DNA of 32,261 bases. Origin: Bacteroides intestinalis (GTDB lineage: Bacteria > Bacteroidota > Bacteroidia > Bacteroidales > Bacteroidaceae). The DNA lies in NCBI RefSeq assembly GCF_003464595.1, contig NZ_QRZF01000033.1:1-32261 (forward strand), given 5' to 3'. The notes beneath the pieces were generated by a model, which saw only the letters and a list, made by a program, of their open reading frames with translations, was not told the DNA's origin and made no database searches. Below are positions 8,501-16,050 of the stretch, in pieces. Each line of letters starts with the position of its first letter. Within the stretch, counting starts at the first letter, position 1. Made by a program: the position numbers and the translations under genes.

Positions 8501-9605
8501 AGAGACACAGGCATTTTATGTGGTGACAAAGAATGACGGAGTCATTATTCCCGATGAAATGAAAGAGGAGATTTTTCAGCCTTTTGTTCGTTTCAGTCAG
8601 AAGGAGGAAGGAAAGCTTGCTACAGGTGCGGGTATTGGCTTAGCTCTTTCCCGTTCTCTGGCAGAGCTCCATCGTGGAACCCTGGTTATGGCTCCGGGTG
8701 AAGATGCCAATGTTTTTGTCCTGACACTTCCTATCATTCAGGATACGGTGATTACTTTAGACTCTGATATGGAGAACATGGATGCAGAGTTACAAACAGA
8801 AGCATCTGGTGAGCAATATTCGGATGATAAATCGGAGGGAAAACAATCAAAAGAAAGCAAGCATATGGTTTTGGTTGTAGAAGATAACCCGGAAATGCTC
8901 GCTTTCATCGAACGTCAGTTGTCATCTCAATATGCTGTAGTTACGGCAACTAATGGTAGAGAGGCCTTGGAAGCATTGGATAGTAATTTTGTGAATCTGG
9001 TGGTGAGTGATGTTGTCATGCCATTAATGGATGGTTTTGAATTGTGCAAGACAATAAAGTCAAATGTGGGTTATAGCCATATTCCTGTTATACTCCTGAC
9101 GGCTAAGACTAATATTCAGTCTAAGATTGAGGGTATGGAATTAGGGGCGGACTCGTATATTGAGAAACCTTTTTCACCGGAATATCTTTTGGCTGTAGTT
9201 TCTAATCTGATAAACAATCGGGAGAAGCTTCGCCGGGATTTTGCCAAATCTCCTTTTGTTGCAGTTAATACAATGGCGCTGACCAAGGCTGATGAAGAAT
9301 TTATCAAGAAACTGAATGAGATTATTCTTTCTAATTTGTCGAATCAGGAGTTTAGTATGGACGATATGGCAGAGAGTCTGAATATGAGCCGTTCCAGCTT
9401 CTATCGTAAAATGAAAGGGGTATTGGATTTGAGTCCGAACGAATATCTGCGTATAGAACGTTTGAAACGAGCTGCCCAGTTATTAAAAGAAGGTGAAAGT
9501 CGTATTAATGAAATCTGCTATATGGTAGGGTTTAATTCTTCTTCATATTTCTCTAAATGTTTCCTGAAACAATTTGGAGTACTTCCAAAGGATTTTGCCG
9601 GATAA
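5580..9605 (+). CDS. Hybrid two-component system regulator (HTCS) of the PUL
   Basis: This 1341-aa single-chain sensor-regulator spans the inner membrane. In order: a signal peptide (to about residue 21); a periplasmic propeller of repeated Reg_prop blades (about 30-655, with recurring GxxWVGT/WIGT motifs); a Y_Y_Y domain (about 700-768, YRLDGFDKDW); one membrane helix (about 779-801); HisKA with phospho-accepting His840 (AHEIRTPLTLIKGPLENI); HATPase_c (about 930-1055, N box NLLNNGMKYA and GAGIGLALS); a receiver domain (about 1094-1205, Asp1144 in VSDVVMPLMDG); and a C-terminal AraC-type HTH (about 1238-1341). All phosphorelay residues are intact. In this family an imported oligosaccharide binds the propeller and the AraC domain activates the linked susCD and enzyme operons. 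Here the ligand is unknown. The gene lies in the middle of the locus and shares a promoter block with the operon after it, which fits autoregulation or co-regulation. Confidence 0.95.
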   Translation: MRKRIIALISFLCYIVCWTQAADEHYYFKNLSIKDGLSQTTVNAIMQDKKGFMWFGTKGGLSRYDGMSFRNFKRDMNDNHSLGNNFVTCLYEDNKGNIWVGTDAGVYIYYPDREIFIPFNLLSRENTQIDRTVSAISGDKEGRVWIAVETQGLFCYEPQKEQLHNYTLNSFSANVQSVTSDNSGTIWVGFYGSGLFYSKDNLKTLHPYLSPKDGEEVFKDDVIMKIVPGAYNCIYISSIRKGVQELNLTSGNLRSLLLMDETGEMVYSRDLLVNSDNELWIGTESGVYIYNLRTDKYVHLYSSKDDPYSLSDNAVYSLCEDREGGIWVGSYFGGVDYYPKSYTYFEKYYPKDGDNNLHGKRVREFCEDNKGILWIGTEDGGLNRFDPKTKTFSFFAPSSGFTNIHGLCMVGDKLWVGTFSKGLKIVDTNTGNILKTYQKNASPRSLIDNSIFAICRTTTGDIYLGTMFGLLRYNEQTDDFDRIEELAGRFVYDIKEDSGGNLWLATYVDGAYCYNVNEKKWKNYVHNESNKESLPYDKVLSIFEDSHRQIWLTTQGGGFCLFHPETETFTSYNSSNGLPNDVVYQIVEDAEGLFWLTTNSGLVRFNPETKQVKGYTTANGLLGDQFNYRSSYKDETGAIYLGSIDGFVVFNPKTFTENKSLPPVVITDFMLFNKEVRADEVNTPLEKSITFSDSITLQANQNSFSFRIAALGYQVPKMNKLMYRLDGFDKDWITVGESPIVTYSNLWHGDYVFRVKASNSDGIWGPEEHLLYIHILPPFYLSFWAYCIYILLFIVGSVYAFWYFRQRSSRLHRRQLEKFEQEKEREIYNAKIDFFTNVAHEIRTPLTLIKGPLENILLKKHLDPETHEDLNIMQHNTERLLNLTNQLLDFRKVESQGYSLNFTKCDITNILKETYMRFSSLSRQKGLDFNLELPEENFCAHVNREAFTKIISNLLNNGMKYADSYMHIKLEVDVETQAFYVVTKNDGVIIPDEMKEEIFQPFVRFSQKEEGKLATGAGIGLALSRSLAELHRGTLVMAPGEDANVFVLTLPIIQDTVITLDSDMENMDAELQTEASGEQYSDDKSEGKQSKESKHMVLVVEDNPEMLAFIERQLSSQYAVVTATNGREALEALDSNFVNLVVSDVVMPLMDGFELCKTIKSNVGYSHIPVILLTAKTNIQSKIEGMELGADSYIEKPFSPEYLLAVVSNLINNREKLRRDFAKSPFVAVNTMALTKADEEFIKKLNEIILSNLSNQEFSMDDMAESLNMSRSSFYRKMKGVLDLSPNEYLRIERLKRAAQLLKEGESRINEICYMVGFNSSSYFSKCFLKQFGVLPKDFAG

Positions 9606-9670
9606 GGGGGGATAGTGCTTTTATTGGGAATAAAATTGTGACTTTTATGCGATTTTGAGATGTTTTTTCT

Positions 9671-9721
9671 ATTTATTGGAATACTTCTTCTCTATTGAGA
9701 AGATGCTGCGTGCTATCTTTG
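9671..9721 (+). promoter_or_regulatory. Putative promoter of the GH105-GH2-GH130-GH105-GH115 operon
   Basis: TATCTTTG (9714-9721) fits the Bacteroides TAnnTTTG -7 box, and the gene starts 75 nt downstream. The block atttattggaatacttcttc (9671-9690) matches 16 of 20 positions of the block before the regulator, with an identical 43-nt offset to the -7 box. A small palindrome, CTTCTC-tatt-GAGAAG (9687-9702), overlaps it. It is a candidate binding site for the HTCS AraC domain. Confidence 0.5.
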
Positions 9722-9796
9722 TAACCATCTCGTAAGAGGTATACCATGATAACAATTATGTATTTCTTAATGTCTAATAAATAAAGAATTAACCTT

Positions 9797-10900
9797 ATGT
9801 GTAAGAAGTCGTTATTATTACTGTTTTTGCTTCCTTTTCAGTTGGTGTTTGCCCAGACAAGTTTGTTGACCGATTTTCCTGAAGGATATACTCCCAAAGA
9901 AGTAGGTAAACGTCTGGCATATCATTTTGTAGATGGAAAGCATATGCTTCATATCGGAAAATGGATTAGCTATCCGGAAACTTTTACCTGGAATGGAGGA
10001 TTGAAATTTGCCGCACTCACCAATGACCAAGAGCTTGTGAAGCTTTTACAGAATAGATTTGAACTCCTGTTTACAACGGAAAAAGCTCTGTTACCTATCA
10101 AGAATCATGTGGATGTGAATATGTTTGGCAGTTTGCCTCTGGAACTGTATAAGATAACAAAAGATCAACGTTATCTGGATTTGGGTCTTCCTTATGCCGA
10201 TACTCAATGGCAACTTCCTGAAAATGCAAAACCCAAAGAAAAAGAATGGGATCAGAAAGGATATTCCTGGCAAACTCGTTTGTGGATTGATGATATGTAT
10301 ATGATTACGATTGTACAGACTCAGGCTTATAGAGTTACTGGTGATCGTAAATATATAGACCGTGCTGCCAGAGAAATGGTGATGTATCTGGATGAATTGC
10401 AATGTCCGAATGGTCTTTTCTATCATGCACCGGATGTTCCTTTCTATTGGGGTAGAGGTAATGGTTGGATGGCTGCCGGTATGGCAGAGTTGTTGAGTAG
10501 TTTGCCCGAAGATAGTGAATACCGTCCACGCATTCTGCATGGCTATCGCACTATGATGAAAAGCCTGAAAAAGTATCAGTCTTCCAATGGTTTGTGGCAC
10601 CAGTTGTTGGATCATCCTGATTGCTGGATTGAAACCTCGGGGTCTGCCATGTTCACTTTCGCTTTCATTAAGGGCGTGAAGAATGGCTGGTTGGATGCTA
10701 AAGAATATGCTCCTGCTGCCCGCAAGGCATGGATGGCTATGGTGAAGTACATAGATGAGAACAACAATGTAAAATCAGTTTGCGAGGGCACCAACAAAAA
10801 GAACGATAAGCAATACTACTATGATCGTAAACAAAATGTAGGCGATTATCATGGACAAGCTCCTTACCTTTGGTGTGCTGTTGCGCTTTTAGAAGAATAA
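9797..10900 (+). CDS. GH105 unsaturated uronyl hydrolase, copy 2
   Basis: This 367-aa enzyme begins with signal peptide MCKKSLLLLFLLPFQLVFAQ. It carries Asp106 (NHVDVNMFG) and Asp165/Asp166 (RLWIDDMYM), the predicted GH105 catalytic acids, then HAPDVPFYWGRGNGWM and DYHGQAPYLW. It should remove an unsaturated uronic acid from lyase-derived oligosaccharides in the periplasm. It leads the operon that follows the regulator. It closely resembles copy 3 even in the signal peptide (LLPFQL...AQ, SLL, FPEGYTP), while copy 1 is more distant. Copies 2 and 3 bracket the GH2 and GH130 genes, which suggests a local duplication. Whether the three copies split by sugar (galacturonate versus glucuronate), linkage or decoration cannot be decided here. 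Confidence 0.88.
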   Translation: MCKKSLLLLFLLPFQLVFAQTSLLTDFPEGYTPKEVGKRLAYHFVDGKHMLHIGKWISYPETFTWNGGLKFAALTNDQELVKLLQNRFELLFTTEKALLPIKNHVDVNMFGSLPLELYKITKDQRYLDLGLPYADTQWQLPENAKPKEKEWDQKGYSWQTRLWIDDMYMITIVQTQAYRVTGDRKYIDRAAREMVMYLDELQCPNGLFYHAPDVPFYWGRGNGWMAAGMAELLSSLPEDSEYRPRILHGYRTMMKSLKKYQSSNGLWHQLLDHPDCWIETSGSAMFTFAFIKGVKNGWLDAKEYAPAARKAWMAMVKYIDENNNVKSVCEGTNKKNDKQYYYDRKQNVGDYHGQAPYLWCAVALLEE

Positions 10901-10951
10901 TTTCCTGTTATTTTAGTAATCTTATATCGAAACCTTATTTATACTTATAAA

Positions 10952-13672
10952 ATGAATATAAGCAGTTGGGCTAAAGCCCTTACCTTTGTTTTACTGTTGT
11001 TTTCCTATTCGACAGTAGTAACCGGACAAACGCAAGTAAATGATGCCAGAGGTTCTGAACGTATCTGGCTTGACTCGGATATTACCCATAATGGAGGTTA
11101 TCAGTGGAAAATGATGAAGGCGGGAGACGTGACGGACTCTGGAGAGAAAGTTTCTTTGTCTGATTATCCGACAACAAACTGGTTGCCTGCCATTGTACCC
11201 GGTACAGTTCTGAATTCATTGGTACACAACCAAAAATATCCTGAACCTTATTATGGTATCAATAATAAAATCGAATCTAAATTAATACCGGATATCTCTG
11301 AAACCGGACGTGATTTCTATACCTATTGGTTCAGGACTGAATTTACAGTTCCTAAATCATTTGAAGGCAAGCATGTCTGGTTACAACTGGATGGTATTAA
11401 CTATCGTGCTGAGGTATGGGTGAATGGAAACCTGCTAAGCACGATTAAGGGCATGTTTTTGCAGGATTATATTGATGTGACCAGCTTTGTAAAGATAGAC
11501 AAGAGCAATGCATTAGCTATAAAAGTATATCCGGTGGATGTTCCGGGCAGTGCTAAACCAAAATCCTGGGGAGCGGTAGGTGAATTCCATAATGGTGGAA
11601 ACGGAAACATTGGATTGAATACTACCATGCTGATGACTGTGGGGTGGGACTTCACTTTTATGGATGGCATTCGTGACCGTAATACAGGAATCTGGAAGAA
11701 TATTTCTCTCTATTCTACTGGTAAAGTAGCATTGCGTCATCCTTTCGTGAAATCAGAATTACGTAAACCCGGTTACGACCAGGCACGCGAATTTGTGTCG
11801 GTGGAAGTTGTGAATCCGACAACTGGTTTTAACCCTATTAATTGCACGGTGAAGGGTGAGATTCTTGGTGAAAATATAACTTTCGAGAAAAAAGTTAAAG
11901 TTATGCGTGGAGAAGAGAAAGTTTTGTCTTTCTCTCCGGAAGAGTTCCCACAATTAGTGATTAATTCCCCCCGTTTATGGTGGCCTGTGAATAAAGGGCC
12001 TCAGAACTTGTATGAGCTGAAAATGACCGTATCCATCGATGGAGTTGTGTGTGATTCGGTAAAAACGAAGTTTGGTATTCGTGAAATTACTTCTGATACG
12101 AATACACCTGATAAGTCACGTGTCTTCTATGTAAATGGTAAACGTCTCTTTATCCGTGGAACGAATTGGATACCGGAGGCTATGCTGAGAACTTCCGATG
12201 AGCGTACTTATGCTGAATTAAGATATAGTCTCCAGTCAGGTGTCAACCTTTTACGTATGTGGGGAGGTGGAATTGCCGAATCTGACTATTTCTTCCAGTT
12301 GTGTGACGAGATGGGGCTATTGGTATGGCAGGAATTCTGGATGACAGGTGATACACGGCATCCACATGATAAGGGCAACTATCTGAATAATGTGGAGTCT
12401 ACTGTGAAACGTATCCGTAATCATCCTTCCCTGGCTTATTATGTAGCCTCCAATGAAAGTACTGAGGTTACCGGTACCCCTGAATTATTGAATAAACTGG
12501 ATGGTACGCGAGGTTATCAGATGCAGTCCGAATGTGACGGAGTACATGACGGAAGTCCTTACAAGCAAGTGAATCCGATGCAGCACTATGAAAATACGGC
12601 ATCTCCGCGTGGAAGCCGTGTCGATGGTTTCAATCCTGAATATGGTGCTCCTACACTTCCCACAGTGGAAATCCTTCGTGAGATGATGGATGAGAAAGAT
12701 CTTTGGCCTATCAATAAGGAAGTGTGGGATTATCTGGATGGAAATGGTTTCCACTTGATGACTACCATGTATACTGATCTGGTAAATAACTATGGAAAGT
12801 CATCTTCCATTGATGAGTTTGCCCAAAAAGGACAACTGCTGGGTGCTATGAATTCTAAAAGTATCTGGGAAGTATGGAACTATAATAAATTGGATTACGG
12901 TGATCGATTCTGTTCCGGACTTTTGTTCTGGTATCATAACTGTTCCATGCGTCAGGTTTCTTCCCGTATGTGGGATTGGTCTTTGGAGCCCACAGCTTCG
13001 TTGTATCATACAGCCAATTCACTGGAACCGCTGCATGCTCAGTTTGATTATCTGAAAAATACAGTGTCCGTGGTGAACGATTACTATCGTGCCTTTACTG
13101 GTTATAAGGTGATAGCTCAGGTATATGATATAAATAGCAAAAAGGTTTTTGAAGAGTCTGTTTCTGTTGATTTGCCGGAAGATGGAGTTGCTAACGATGT
13201 GCTGACGATTCGTTTTCCTGAAAACATCTCTCAGGTTCACTTCATCAAATTAGTGTTGAAAGATGAAAAAGGCAAAGATGTTTCTTCCAACTTCTATTGG
13301 AGATCCAATGATAAGTATGAAGGCAGTAAGACCTTGACCGGTCCTACATCATCAGGCTTCGAAGATTTGAGTAAGTTGAAAGCAGCCAAAGTGAAGCTTT
13401 CCTACAAAACACGTCAGGCAGATGGACGCTATTTTGTAGATATTGCGATGAAGAATACGTCTAATGGCATTGCCTTCTTCAATCAATTGCAATTTCTCAA
13501 TTCCAAGATGAGTCCGATACGTCCGTCATTCTATTCAGATAACTTCTTCTCTTTGATCCCGGGTGAAAAGAAAACAGTCACCATCGAAACAGGGGAAGAG
13601 AAGCTGGCTGATGGGGCTGTTCTGGTGTTGAAAGGCTGGAATATAGATACTCAGAAGTATAAACTTCCGTGA
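10952..13672 (+). CDS. GH2 exo-beta-glycosidase (mannosidase/glucosaminidase-like clade)
   Basis: This 906-aa secreted enzyme has a signal peptide (to about residue 26, TVVTGQ). Next come an N-terminal beta-sandwich (about 95-255, YWFRTEFTVP, LDGINYRAEVWVNG), an Ig-like domain and a TIM barrel (about 385-700, FIRGTNWIPEAML, NLLRMWGGG, MGLLVWQEFWM). The likely acid/base is Glu502 (VASNES) and the nucleophile Glu563 (FNPEYGAP). The NWIP and RMWGGG...LVWQ pattern and the DRNTGIW segment resemble the beta-mannosidase and exo-beta-glucosaminidase side of GH2 rather than LacZ. The GH2 family is clear; the released sugar (galactose, mannose, glucuronate, arabinose or other) is not. The gene starts 51 nt after GH105 copy 2. 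Confidence 0.88.
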   Translation: MNISSWAKALTFVLLLFSYSTVVTGQTQVNDARGSERIWLDSDITHNGGYQWKMMKAGDVTDSGEKVSLSDYPTTNWLPAIVPGTVLNSLVHNQKYPEPYYGINNKIESKLIPDISETGRDFYTYWFRTEFTVPKSFEGKHVWLQLDGINYRAEVWVNGNLLSTIKGMFLQDYIDVTSFVKIDKSNALAIKVYPVDVPGSAKPKSWGAVGEFHNGGNGNIGLNTTMLMTVGWDFTFMDGIRDRNTGIWKNISLYSTGKVALRHPFVKSELRKPGYDQAREFVSVEVVNPTTGFNPINCTVKGEILGENITFEKKVKVMRGEEKVLSFSPEEFPQLVINSPRLWWPVNKGPQNLYELKMTVSIDGVVCDSVKTKFGIREITSDTNTPDKSRVFYVNGKRLFIRGTNWIPEAMLRTSDERTYAELRYSLQSGVNLLRMWGGGIAESDYFFQLCDEMGLLVWQEFWMTGDTRHPHDKGNYLNNVESTVKRIRNHPSLAYYVASNESTEVTGTPELLNKLDGTRGYQMQSECDGVHDGSPYKQVNPMQHYENTASPRGSRVDGFNPEYGAPTLPTVEILREMMDEKDLWPINKEVWDYLDGNGFHLMTTMYTDLVNNYGKSSSIDEFAQKGQLLGAMNSKSIWEVWNYNKLDYGDRFCSGLLFWYHNCSMRQVSSRMWDWSLEPTASLYHTANSLEPLHAQFDYLKNTVSVVNDYYRAFTGYKVIAQVYDINSKKVFEESVSVDLPEDGVANDVLTIRFPENISQVHFIKLVLKDEKGKDVSSNFYWRSNDKYEGSKTLTGPTSSGFEDLSKLKAAKVKLSYKTRQADGRYFVDIAMKNTSNGIAFFNQLQFLNSKMSPIRPSFYSDNFFSLIPGEKKTVTIETGEEKLADGAVLVLKGWNIDTQKYKLP

Positions 13673-13711
13673 TAAAACGGTAACTTTACCAATGTAAAAC
13701 AAAGAAATAAA

Positions 13712-14860
13712 ATGAAACTAAAATTAATAATGGGTCTGATAGGAGTGCTGTCGCTTAGTAGTTTTTCTACTCTGCCTTCTTCAGATGATACCGATAAGAA
13801 ACCACAAGAGAGTTGGGTGGTTGGACCATTCCTGCGTCCTGAGGGAGTTAACCCTGTATTGGTACCACAACCTACCTCTTTCCATTGCCCGATGCGAAAA
13901 GAACAGGTGAAGTGGGAGGAAAGTGATATTTTCAATCCTGCTGCCACCGTGAAAGACGGAAAGATTGTTGTGCTCTACCGTGCCGAAGATAATTCAGCGC
14001 AAGGTATAGGTAAAAGAACTTCCCGTATCGGTTATGCCGAGAGTGTGGATGGAGTGACTATGAAGAGACTGGACAGTCCGGTACTTTTCCCCGGTGGAGA
14101 TGAATTTGAAAGCATCGAATGTCCGGGTGGTTGTGAAGACCCGCGGGTAGCAATGACCGAAGATGGACTGTATGTAATGCTTTATACGGCATGGAACCGG
14201 AAGACTCCCCGTCTTGCTGTGGCAACTTCCAAGGATCTGAAGAACTGGACTAAGCATGGCCTTGCTTTTGAAAAGGCATATGACGGTCGTTTTGCCAGAA
14301 TAGCAACGAAGTCAGCTTCTATTCTTACGAAGGTGAAAGGTGGGAAGCTGGTTATCGATAAAGTGGATGGTAAGTACTTCATGTATTGGGGAGAATATGC
14401 CGTACATGCAGCTACTTCCGATAACCTGACGGACTGGTATCCCGTACTGGATGAGAACAATGAATTATTGAAGATAGCCAAGCCGCGTAATGGATACTTT
14501 GATAGTCAGATGACTGAATGTGGTCCTCCTGCCATCCGTACCAAACAAGGTATTGTATTGATGTATAATGGTAAGAATGACAAAAAGAGAGGTGATGCCA
14601 ACTATCCGGCAGGCGCTTACTGTGCAGGTCAACTTCTGCTCGATTCCAAAGATCCTTATAAAGTATTGGGCCGCTTGGACAAACCTTTCTTCATGCCTGA
14701 AGCTCCTTTTGAGAAGAGCGGACAGTATAAAGACGGAACCGTTTTTATCGAAGGATTGGCTTATTATAAGAAGAAGCTATATCTTTATTACGGCTGTGCA
14801 GACTCGAAGGTGGCAGTAGCTGTATGTGATGATATAAAAGGATTATTGAAGGTAAAATAG
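13712..14860 (+). CDS. GH130-like glycosidase or phosphorylase, secreted
   Basis: This 382-aa five-bladed-propeller-type protein has an N-terminal signal (MKLKLIMGLIGVLSLSSFSTL). Features that suggest GH130 are IFNPAATVKDGKIVVLYRAED, the GGCEDPRVAMTEDGLYVMLYTA segment with candidate catalytic Asp143, repeated propeller strands (ATSKDLKNWTKHG, AATSDNLTDW) and the closing LYLYYGCADSKVAVAV. Known GH130 members are beta-mannoside phosphorylases or beta-1,2-mannosidases. A signal peptide argues for a hydrolase, since phosphorolysis in the periplasm would be unusual. It sits between GH2 and GH105 copy 3. A distant GH43/GH117-like propeller is an alternative. Substrate unknown. Confidence 0.75.
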   Translation: MKLKLIMGLIGVLSLSSFSTLPSSDDTDKKPQESWVVGPFLRPEGVNPVLVPQPTSFHCPMRKEQVKWEESDIFNPAATVKDGKIVVLYRAEDNSAQGIGKRTSRIGYAESVDGVTMKRLDSPVLFPGGDEFESIECPGGCEDPRVAMTEDGLYVMLYTAWNRKTPRLAVATSKDLKNWTKHGLAFEKAYDGRFARIATKSASILTKVKGGKLVIDKVDGKYFMYWGEYAVHAATSDNLTDWYPVLDENNELLKIAKPRNGYFDSQMTECGPPAIRTKQGIVLMYNGKNDKKRGDANYPAGAYCAGQLLLDSKDPYKVLGRLDKPFFMPEAPFEKSGQYKDGTVFIEGLAYYKKKLYLYYGCADSKVAVAVCDDIKGLLKVK

Positions 14861-14923
14861 CGGTATCAGATACCTCAGTGAGTGTGAATTATTATAGTTT
14901 TAACAGATAGAACCCAAATTGTT

Positions 14924-16030
14924 ATGTACAAGAAAGTATTTACATTGTTATTATTATTACTTCCTTTCCAGTTATTAATTGCTCAGAAGAGTCTTCTGAA
15001 GAATTTCCCTGAAGGGTATACCCCCGATGAAATCGGCCGACGCATTTCCTATCGTTTTGTAACCGAGAAACATGCATTACATGCCGGAAAATGGATTGGT
15101 TATCCCGAAACCTTCTATTGGAACGGTTCTCTTAAATATGCGGCAGCAGCTAAAGATAAAGCACTTATCAAGCTTTTGCAAGCCCGGTTTGAGCATTTGT
15201 TTACTACTGAAAAGGCATTGTTGCCTATCAAGAATCATGTCGATCTGAATATGTTCGGTAGCTTGCCTCTGGAACTTTATTGGGTAACAAAGGATGAACG
15301 TTATAAGGAAGTGGGATTACCTTATGCTGATACTCAATGGGAAGTTCCCGAAGATGCAAAGCCTGATGAGAAAGCATGGGCGGAGAAAGGCTATTCATGG
15401 CAAACACGCCTCTGGATTGACGATATGTACATGATTACTATTGTGCAGACGCATGCCTACAAAGTGACCAATGATAGCAAATATATAGATCGTGCAGCCA
15501 AAGAAATGGTGATGTATCTGGATGAATTACAACGTCCCAACGGTCTCTTCTATCATGCACCGGATGTGCCCTTCTACTGGGGACGCGGAAACGGATGGAT
15601 GGCAGCAGGTATGGCAGAGTTACTTCGCTATTTACCCAAGAATCACAAAGACCGTCCCCGCATCATGGAAGGTTACCTGACTATGATGAAGAGTCTGAAG
15701 GAATATCAGAATCCGGAAGGATTGTGGAACCAGTTGTTGGATGATCCTGAATGCTGGACTGAAACATCAGGTTCTGCTATGTTTACTTTTGCTTTTATTA
15801 CGGGTGTAAAGAACGGTTGGCTGGATGCTAAAGAGTATGCGCCCGCAGCTCGCAAGGCATGGATGGCTTTAGTGAATTATCTGACCGAGAAGAATCAGGT
15901 AAGAGAGATTTGTGTAGGTACCAATAAGAAGAACGACAAACAATACTATTACGACCGTCCGCGTCGTACCGGTGATTTTCATGCACAAGGTCCTTACCTT
16001 TGGTGTGTAGTTGCCTTGATGGAGAAATAA
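14924..16030 (+). CDS. GH105 unsaturated uronyl hydrolase, copy 3
   Basis: This 368-aa enzyme has signal peptide MYKKVFTLLLLLLPFQLLIAQ. Its predicted catalytic acids are Asp107 (NHVDLNMFG) and Asp166/Asp167 (RLWIDDMYM), and it has the same HAPDVPFYWGRGNGWM block as copy 2. Near the C-terminus it reads DFHAQGPYLW where copies 1 and 2 have DYHGQAP, a possible substrate-pocket difference. A 63-nt gap containing the small palindrome GGTATC-a-GATACC (14862-14874) separates it from the GH130 gene. The GH115 gene follows 20 nt later, so it is probably in the same operon. Role: removal of unsaturated uronic acid caps in the periplasm. Confidence 0.88.
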   Translation: MYKKVFTLLLLLLPFQLLIAQKSLLKNFPEGYTPDEIGRRISYRFVTEKHALHAGKWIGYPETFYWNGSLKYAAAAKDKALIKLLQARFEHLFTTEKALLPIKNHVDLNMFGSLPLELYWVTKDERYKEVGLPYADTQWEVPEDAKPDEKAWAEKGYSWQTRLWIDDMYMITIVQTHAYKVTNDSKYIDRAAKEMVMYLDELQRPNGLFYHAPDVPFYWGRGNGWMAAGMAELLRYLPKNHKDRPRIMEGYLTMMKSLKEYQNPEGLWNQLLDDPECWTETSGSAMFTFAFITGVKNGWLDAKEYAPAARKAWMALVNYLTEKNQVREICVGTNKKNDKQYYYDRPRRTGDFHAQGPYLWCVVALMEK

Positions 16031-16050
16031 TTCATAATTATCGATAAAGC

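Noticed and set aside
14862..14874. GGTATC-a-GATACC palindrome as a strong operator
   Set aside because: It is short and alone, without a matching promoter box; noted only in the GH105 copy 3 entry.
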